A stretch of DNA of 12,032 nucleotides from an uncultured Atopobium sp. (lineage in GTDB: Bacteria; Actinomycetota; Coriobacteriia; Coriobacteriales; Atopobiaceae), in NCBI GenBank assembly GCA_946647055.1, contig CAMPCT010000051.1, positions 1-12,032 on the forward strand, written 5' to 3'. Numbering within the stretch: the stretch's first letter is position 1; every line of letters starts with the position of its first letter. The notes below the pieces were generated by a model that was given only the letters and a program-made list of their open reading frames with translations, ran no database searches and was not told the origin of the DNA. The position numbers and the translations under genes are program-made. Shown here one piece after another: positions 7,361 to 12,032 of the stretch.

Positions 7361-10300
7361 ATGACCCGCCACCAGTTCGTCGAGCTGTTCGCTAACATAC
7401 GCTCGACCTTCGTCTCCTTCTTCTCGATCGTGCTGTTCGTCACGCTCGGCGTGGGCCTGTTCCTGGGCATCCATGGCGCCGCCGTGTCGCTCCAGCGTGC
7501 CGCGGCCATCGCCTACCAGGACGGCGCGTTCCATGACATCGAGGTGGTCTATCCCTACGGTCTCGACGGGGACGACCTCGAGGCCATCGCCGCGACGGAT
7601 GGCGTTGAGCTTGTCGTTCCGTGCTACCTCGCCTACGAGAGCCAGATGGTCGATGGCGTCGCGCATGCCATCGTCGTCCACTCCCTCACCGATGGCGTCG
7701 ACCTCTGCGAGGTCGTCGAGGGAAGCCTGCCCGCCGCGCCAGACGAGATTGCGGTCAGTGCCGGCTATGCCGAGGAGTATGGCATCGCGCCGGGCGACCG
7801 CCTGTCGCTCTTCCACGACGCCACGGACGAGGCTGACGCGGACGGCATGCGCTACCTCACCTGCGGCGACTTCACCGTGAGCGGCATCGTCACCAACCCC
7901 AACTACCTCGCCCAGTCAAACCTCATGCTTGGCATGACGGACATGGGGACCAACGTCGAGGCCTTCGCCTACGTGACGGAGGCTGCCTTCGACGCGCAGG
8001 CCTTTGGCGGGCGCTATCCGCGCGCCCTGGTGCGCGCCTCGTCGCTTGCCGAGCTCGATCCCTTCTCTGACGAGTACCGCGACCGCGCGGACGAGCTCAA
8101 GAACACCCTCGTCACCCTTGGTGAGCCGCGTGCCCAGGCGCGCTTCGACGCCATCAAGGCGGAGGCCCAGGCCCAGATCGACGAGGCCCAGGCCCAGATC
8201 GAGGAGGGCGAGGCCCAGCTTGCGGCGGCAAACGCCCAGCTCGAGGAGGGCGAGGGGGCGCTTCTCGAGGGACGCAACCGCATCGATGCCGCCATCGCCC
8301 GGCTCGAGAGCGGCCAGGAGAGCTATGCGACCACCAGGGAGCAGGGCGAGCAGATGCTCGCCACCATGCGCAACAGCCTGAACAGCCTGCAGGCTGCCCA
8401 TGACGAGTCTGCCCAGGCCCTTGCGACCCAACAGGCAAACCTCGCGGAGCTTCGCCGTCAGGTGGAGGAGTTCAAGGCTGCCGTGGACGCCTTCGCAGGG
8501 GACACGGAGTCCGACATCGAGGAGATGGACCAGATCGACCAGGAGACTGACGAGCAGTCCACGGAGGAGGACCGCCAGCAGAGGCGTCAGGAGGTCGTCG
8601 ACCGCATCAATGAGCGCATCGAGGACTTTGAGAACAAGGTGAAGAGCGAGTATCCTCTCATCGCCGCAAACTATCCGGACCTCGTGAACCTTCCCCGGCT
8701 CTCCTATGGGACGAGCTCGGACAGCTCGGGCGTACCTGACCTCACTGATGCGATCACCATGCTCGGGGGCTATGCGGATGGCGCCTCGTCGATGGTGGAC
8801 GAGGCGGAGGAGGACCTGAGGGGCATCGAGGCCCACCTCGCCGAGCTCTCCCGTCAGCTCGACAGTGGCTGGTCTCAGTACTATGACGCGTCGAACCGCC
8901 TCGAGTCCTCGCTCGCGAGCGCCGCAGCCGACATCGCGGCGGGCCAGGCGCAGGTCGACGAGGGCGAGGCCACCCTCGAGGAGAAGTCCAAGGAGCTTGA
9001 GGAGGGGCGCAAGACCGTCGAGGAGCAATCGTCCGAGCTCGACGAGGGCAGGGCGCTTCTCGATGACGCCAGGGAGCAGGCGGACTCGCTTGCCTACATG
9101 AGCTGGATCGTCAGCACGCGCTCCACGACGAGCGGCGCGATAGCCCTCAACAACATCGTCAACCTGACCAACAACCTTCGCGTGGTCATGGCGTCGCTGT
9201 TCGTCATCGTCGGCCTGCTCGTGTGCTACTCCGCCATCTCGCGCATCGTCCACGAGCAGGTGACCCAGATTGGCACCAAGAAGGCCGTGGGCTTCCGCGA
9301 CGGGGAGATCACCGCAAGCTACCTTGCCTACACCCTCATGGCCGTGCTGATTGGCGTGGCGCTTGGGGTCATATGCTCGTCTTACGTCGTCCAGGGGATC
9401 CTCTACCCCAAGCTGGCGGGCAACTTCGACATGCCCCTCGTGGGCTCGACCAACGCGCCGCTCGACATCGCGCTCATCGGGGTGGGCGAGACGCTGATGC
9501 TGCTCGTCTGCACCTCCCTTGCCTGCCGCTCGGTGCTGAGGCGCAGCGCCATCGAGCTCCTGGCGGGGGAGCAGTCGGGCAATGGGACCACGCGCTTCTA
9601 CGAGCGCTGGAAGGTCTGGAAGCGGTTGCCGCTGCTCACCCAGACCATGATCAACAACTGCGTGAGTGACTCGCGACGCGTGTTTGCCACGATTGTCGGC
9701 GTCGCGGGGTGCACAGCCCTCATCGTGACCGCCTCCTCGCTCGACGGCAACATTGCCAGGAGCCTGCAGAGGCACTTTGGGCTGGTCTATGACTACGACG
9801 TGTCAGTGGCGTTTGACCCGGCGTCGGAGGGGGCCCAGCAGCGCATGGAGTCCGCGGTCGATGACCTTGGCTATGCGCATGCCGCCGTGTGCAGCTCCAT
9901 GTACCTGCTCGAGGACGAGGGCGAACCCGCCTTCGAGAACATCGTCGTTCCCCAGGACGGGGAGGCGTTTGCCCAGCTCTTCCACCTCAATGTGGTTCCC
10001 TCGCCTGGCACCGCACCAACCCAGGGGGCATGGCTCAGCCAGTCCCATGCGGAGCACCGAGGCCTGAACGTGGGCGACCACATCACGGTCTGCACCGTCA
10101 CGGGCGCGCGTTACCAGCTCACCATCGCCGGCTTCTTCTCCTACTACCTCCCCAGCAACACGATCGTCCTGAGTCCCGGCTACTACGAGGACGTCTTTGG
10201 CGAGGAGGCCACGCCCAACACGCTGATCGTCGCGACGGATGGCGCTGGAGCCAAGGCCATGACCGATGTCCTGTCGCCGGTCGACGGGTTCCGCTCCATC

Positions 10301-10747
10301 AAGGACGAGCGGGAGAACGTCACGGTCTACGAGAGGCTGTTCAAGAGCGTCACGACGCCCGTCGTGGGCATCTACATGGCCCTCTCCGCGCTCATGGCCC
10401 TCATCGTCCTGCTCAACCTCGACTACATGTTCATCGATGAGAAGAAGCGCGAGCTCATCGTCCTCATGATCAACGGCTTCTCGGTGGGTGACGCCAAGGC
10501 CTATGTCTACCGCGACTCCATCGTCATGACCATCCTCGGCATCGTGTTGGGAATCGCGCTGGGCGTCGTGATGGGAACCGCCACCGTGCGGGCCGTCGAA
10601 TGGCAGAGCTGCTCGTTCATGAAGGGCATATATCTGCCGGGCTGCCTGCTCGGTGCGGCGATGTCGGCGGTCTTTGCCGTCCTGATGATGCTCATCGCCC
10701 TGCGGCGCATCCCGCGCTTCTCGCTCACGGACATCGCCCGCTACTAG
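7361..10747 (+). CDS. large FtsX/MacB-like ABC permease with coiled-coil extracellular domain
   Basis: This is the 1128-residue permease partner of the GAF-ABC ATPase. Eight membrane segments are visible near residues 16-37, 609-629, 655-675, 703-722, 774-794, 1001-1022, 1053-1073 and 1096-1117. This is the duplicated 1+3 FtsX layout. The first extracellular domain (38-606) has a globular start, then two long coiled coils (about 260-377 and 473-580) separated by a very acidic/charged linker (380-430). The second domain (795-1000) is compact. The coiled coils carry repeated EAQAQI and EGxxxLEEG patterns. MacB-type permeases use ATP to move their extracellular domains instead of pumping substrate through the membrane, so this could extrude a substrate, activate a wall enzyme or transmit a signal. 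The start follows the ATPase stop by 7 nt, with AGGTGAG overlapping that stop, so translation is coupled. The family is firm; the job is unknown. Confidence 0.92.
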   Translation: MTRHQFVELFANIRSTFVSFFSIVLFVTLGVGLFLGIHGAAVSLQRAAAIAYQDGAFHDIEVVYPYGLDGDDLEAIAATDGVELVVPCYLAYESQMVDGVAHAIVVHSLTDGVDLCEVVEGSLPAAPDEIAVSAGYAEEYGIAPGDRLSLFHDATDEADADGMRYLTCGDFTVSGIVTNPNYLAQSNLMLGMTDMGTNVEAFAYVTEAAFDAQAFGGRYPRALVRASSLAELDPFSDEYRDRADELKNTLVTLGEPRAQARFDAIKAEAQAQIDEAQAQIEEGEAQLAAANAQLEEGEGALLEGRNRIDAAIARLESGQESYATTREQGEQMLATMRNSLNSLQAAHDESAQALATQQANLAELRRQVEEFKAAVDAFAGDTESDIEEMDQIDQETDEQSTEEDRQQRRQEVVDRINERIEDFENKVKSEYPLIAANYPDLVNLPRLSYGTSSDSSGVPDLTDAITMLGGYADGASSMVDEAEEDLRGIEAHLAELSRQLDSGWSQYYDASNRLESSLASAAADIAAGQAQVDEGEATLEEKSKELEEGRKTVEEQSSELDEGRALLDDAREQADSLAYMSWIVSTRSTTSGAIALNNIVNLTNNLRVVMASLFVIVGLLVCYSAISRIVHEQVTQIGTKKAVGFRDGEITASYLAYTLMAVLIGVALGVICSSYVVQGILYPKLAGNFDMPLVGSTNAPLDIALIGVGETLMLLVCTSLACRSVLRRSAIELLAGEQSGNGTTRFYERWKVWKRLPLLTQTMINNCVSDSRRVFATIVGVAGCTALIVTASSLDGNIARSLQRHFGLVYDYDVSVAFDPASEGAQQRMESAVDDLGYAHAAVCSSMYLLEDEGEPAFENIVVPQDGEAFAQLFHLNVVPSPGTAPTQGAWLSQSHAEHRGLNVGDHITVCTVTGARYQLTIAGFFSYYLPSNTIVLSPGYYEDVFGEEATPNTLIVATDGAGAKAMTDVLSPVDGFRSIKDERENVTVYERLFKSVTTPVVGIYMALSALMALIVLLNLDYMFIDEKKRELIVLMINGFSVGDAKAYVYRDSIVMTILGIVLGIALGVVMGTATVRAVEWQSCSFMKGIYLPGCLLGAAMSAVFAVLMMLIALRRIPRFSLTDIARY
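8162..8203 (+). repeat. two tandem 21-bp heptad repeats in the permease gene
   Basis: Two adjacent 21-bp units (8162-8182 and 8183-8203) differ only in the last base. They encode EAQAQID and EAQAQIE, one heptad of the coiled coil each. The near identity at the DNA level, including synonymous positions, points to recent duplication or slippage. Confidence 0.85.
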
Positions 10748-10766
10748 GTTGCGCGGACACAGAGAC

Positions 10767-10798
10767 ATCGAGGCCCCGACGGATGCCGGGGCCTCGAT
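10767..10798 (+). terminator. hairpin terminator after the permease gene
   Basis: ATCGAGGCCCCG (10767-10778) and CGGGGCCTCGAT (10787-10798) form a perfect 12-bp stem with an 8-nt loop, 19 nt past the permease stop. A short T-rich stretch (TCATTTG) follows on the plus strand. It lies between two convergent genes and may also stop transcription arriving from the YwaF-like gene on the minus strand, though that side has no U-run. Confidence 0.75.
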
Positions 10799-10824
10799 TC
10801 ATTTGCTGGGACCTGGTGTGACCG

Positions 10825-11595
10825 CTATGCCTCCTGCTTGGCGCCCTTCTTGCGGAACGGCAGGTAGAACAGGGTGATGAGGATGATGGCGAGCGCCGCG
10901 ATGATAGCGATGTAGAGATACCACTGCCACATCTGCGTAAGCGCGATGCCAATGGGCGTGCGATAGGTGAAGAAGAAGTTGGGCGTGGTCTCGACGCTCA
11001 GGAGCTGCGTGCCTGCGTAGGTGACGTGGGCGGTGGCGGAGTTGACGTAGATGGAGAGCAAGCCCAGGGCAAAGAGGATGCCGAGCGTGGAGAAGAGGTG
11101 CGAGAAGCGGATGTCGACCTCACCCGAGCGCGCGATGTAGAAGCCCAGGACGATGAGCATGGTGTGATAGAGGAAGAACTGGTAGGCGATGGGGTGCGTG
11201 AACGCCTGGGAGGTCGAGATGTCGTTGAAGAGGGTGGGGAGCAGCAGCGCCATGGCGGCTCCGATGATGCAGGTGGGGTACATGAAGGCAAGCAGGGTCT
11301 CGCGGTTGCGCCTGCTCTCGGTGAAGCGCGTGTAGAAGATGAAGAGGATCTGGATGGAGCAGAGGTGCAGGGGCAGGTGGCGGTGCTCGATGAACATGTT
11401 GAGGGTGCTGCCGTCCGCCGTGGGGACCATCTGGACGTAGGTGAAGAGCTTGACGACCTCGGAGAGCGCGCAGATGACGCAGGCAATCGAGAGGACCTTC
11501 TCGAGGGGCACCTTCTTGGTGAGGAGGGTGCGCAGGGAGAGGACGACGATCGCCGCGCAGATGACAAGCCAGATGATGTGCTGAACGCTGAACAT
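10825..11595 (-). CDS. YwaF/TIGR02206-type integral membrane protein (TMEM164-like)
   Basis: This 256-residue protein has six or seven membrane segments (near 6-23, 34-54, 75-90, 102-120, 137-155, 166-185 and 224-246) and a basic C-terminal tail. The motif HLPLHLCSI (73-81) is the hallmark of the YwaF/TIGR02206 family, which belongs to the wider TMEM164 superfamily. FLYHTMLIVLG (141-151) is the second conserved block. Some eukaryotic TMEM164 proteins are lipid acyltransferases that need a Cys and a His; Cys79 and His144 here are candidate counterparts, which is inference. Start choice: ATG 11595 with AAGGAG (11602-11607) 6 nt upstream. The frame stays open to 11703, but the extra 36 codons look non-membrane-like and would begin inside the palindrome. 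The gene is alone and convergent with the permease. Bacterial function is unproven. Confidence 0.85.
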   Translation of the reverse strand: MFSVQHIIWLVICAAIVVLSLRTLLTKKVPLEKVLSIACVICALSEVVKLFTYVQMVPTADGSTLNMFIEHRHLPLHLCSIQILFIFYTRFTESRRNRETLLAFMYPTCIIGAAMALLLPTLFNDISTSQAFTHPIAYQFFLYHTMLIVLGFYIARSGEVDIRFSHLFSTLGILFALGLLSIYVNSATAHVTYAGTQLLSVETTPNFFFTYRTPIGIALTQMWQWYLYIAIIAALAIILITLFYLPFRKKGAKQEA

Positions 11596-11693
11596 GCGAT
11601 GCTCCTTGGTCGAGGCACGGATTGGCATGTCTGCCAAATCGATTGTAGCCACCCAAGTGACGGCTACCTCCTGTTGTCGATGATTTGCAACGT
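11596..11693 (-). promoter_or_regulatory. upstream region of the YwaF-like gene
   Basis: On the minus strand TACAAT (11642-11647) is a good -10 (five of six), but no recognisable -35 lies 16-18 bp upstream. A short inverted repeat GTAGCC (11645-11650)/GGCTAC (11662-11667) overlaps this -10 region and could bind an activator or repressor. Evidence is thin for both. Confidence 0.3.
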
Positions 11694-11762
11694 GGCTGGA
11701 CAAAGGTAACAGGTACCCTTGTCCAGTAACTGGACAAGGGTACCTGTTACCTTTGTCCAGCC
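11694..11762. repeat. 69-bp palindrome with nested symmetry
   Basis: Two perfect 33-bp arms (11694-11726 and 11730-11762) face each other around the 3-bp spacer TAA. Each arm is itself framed by CTGGACAA at one end and TTGTCCAG at the other (11696-11703 with 11719-11726; 11730-11737 with 11753-11760) and holds a GGTACC. The RNA or cruciform could fold as one 33-bp hairpin, or as two or three smaller ones. There is no U-run and no coding frame of note, and no target-site duplication is evident. It lies between the YwaF-like gene and the tRNA promoter. It could be a dispersed palindromic repeat (REP/MITE-like), a protein-binding site or a transcription barrier. Confidence 0.95.
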
Positions 11763-11795
11763 TTCGAGCAGAAATGTGGACTCAATGTGGCCTTG

Positions 11796-11824
11796 TTGAC
11801 AGACCCGGTCGTGCGTCCTATATT
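11796..11824 (+). promoter_or_regulatory. strong sigma-70-type promoter of tRNA-fMet
   Basis: TTGACA (-35, 11796-11801, perfect) and TATATT (-10, 11819-11824, five of six) are separated by the ideal 17 bp. Transcription should start near 11831, about 20 nt before the mature tRNA. This is the best promoter in the window. Confidence 0.85.
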
Positions 11825-11851
11825 CGTAATCCGCGCTCAGCGCTCCAACAT

Positions 11852-11928
11852 TGCGGGATGGAGCAGTCTGGTAGCTCGCCGGGCTCATAACCCGGAGGCC
11901 GGGGGTTCAAATCCCTCTCCCGCGACCA
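11852..11928 (+). tRNA. initiator tRNA-fMet (anticodon CAT), CCA encoded
   Basis: This is a full 77-nt cloverleaf. The acceptor stem pairs GCGGGA with TCCCGC, the D stem is GAGC/GCTC, the anticodon CAT is at 11886-11888 in loop CTCATAA, the T loop is TTCAAAT, and ACCA is encoded at the 3' end. The three consecutive G-C pairs at the base of the anticodon stem (GGG/CCC next to the loop) mark it as initiator, not elongator. Position 1 is T opposite G72, so there is no Watson-Crick pair there, as expected for initiators, though C-A is the commoner form. It reads the start codon AUG as formyl-methionine. Confidence 0.95.
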
Positions 11929-11938
11929 AAAATAAGGT

Positions 11939-11975
11939 CCCCTACCTGTAGGTTCAGGTAGGGGATTATTTTTTT
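11939..11975 (+). terminator. intrinsic terminator of tRNA-fMet
   Basis: CCCCTACCTG (11939-11948) and CAGGTAGGGG (11955-11964) form a perfect 10-bp stem with a 6-nt loop, followed by ATTATTTTTTT. It starts 11 nt after the CCA end. This is a textbook rho-independent terminator. Confidence 0.95.
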
Positions 11976-12032
11976 AAACCAGCCTATGGGGTCTCACGTG
12001 GCCGAATCGTGGTCCACGCAGTCCAAAAGCAT
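11976..12032. other. right-edge sequence without recognisable feature
   Basis: The last 57 bases after the terminator show no start signal, promoter or coding frame that I can support. A small GTGG-T-CCAC palindrome is present but is too short to interpret. Confidence 0.5.

Noticed and set aside
5686..7509. 607-residue minus-strand frame opposite the GAF-ABC gene
   Set aside because: It crosses three real plus-strand genes and has no recognisable motif; long antisense frames are expected at this GC content.
7916..9775. 619-residue minus-strand frame opposite the permease coiled coils
   Set aside because: The repetitive sense-strand coding produces a repetitive antisense frame. It has no ribosome binding site or domain of its own.
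11596..11703. N-terminal extension of the YwaF-like protein up to 11703
   Set aside because: The good AAGGAG site at 11602-11607 and the family-like start at 11595 make the extra 36 codons unlikely; they would begin inside the palindrome.
11909..12032. tRNA 3' end as an integration (att) site
   Set aside because: tRNA genes are common att sites, but no integrase gene, direct repeat of the tRNA 3' end or foreign-looking DNA is visible in the 100 bases beyond it.

Overview
The window looks like chromosomal DNA from a high-GC Gram-positive actinobacterium, most likely Coriobacteriia (Olsenella/Atopobium/Collinsella type). I infer this from the strong GC bias at third codon positions, the gene families present and the style of the membrane-anchored proteins; it is not proven. 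There is no CRISPR array, insertion sequence, prophage gene or rRNA. The only RNA gene is an initiator tRNA near the right end.

Left part (1-2880), all on the minus strand. An M3-family zinc oligoendopeptidase runs off the left edge. Upstream of it lies a two-gene operon: a short GntR/YtrA-type repressor overlapping by ATGA a polytopic DUF1648/DUF5808 membrane protein. A perfect 10-bp inverted repeat covers the -10 box of the repressor's own promoter, so autoregulation is likely. A strong GC hairpin separates this operon from the peptidase gene.

Middle (2881-10798), plus strand. First comes a membrane-anchored NodB-type (CE4) polysaccharide deacetylase with a long basic cytoplasmic tail and G5/DUF348-like extracellular modules. 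Next, with its own promoter, is a single-pass membrane protein of unknown function. Then comes a tightly linked pair: an ABC ATPase carrying an N-terminal GAF sensor domain, and a 1128-residue FtsX/MacB-like permease with a very large coiled-coil extracellular domain. A 12-bp-stem hairpin closes this block. The theme is envelope remodelling and signalling. The GAF-ABC/permease pair is the best candidate here for a poorly described system: a cytoplasmic sensor joined to a mechanotransmission-type ABC machine.

Right part (10799-12032). A minus-strand YwaF/TIGR02206-type (TMEM164-like) integral membrane protein converges on the permease gene. Upstream of it is a striking 69-bp near-uninterrupted palindrome with nested internal symmetry. 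It is followed by a near-consensus promoter, tRNA-fMet(CAU) with encoded CCA, and a textbook intrinsic terminator. The last 57 bases hold nothing recognisable.
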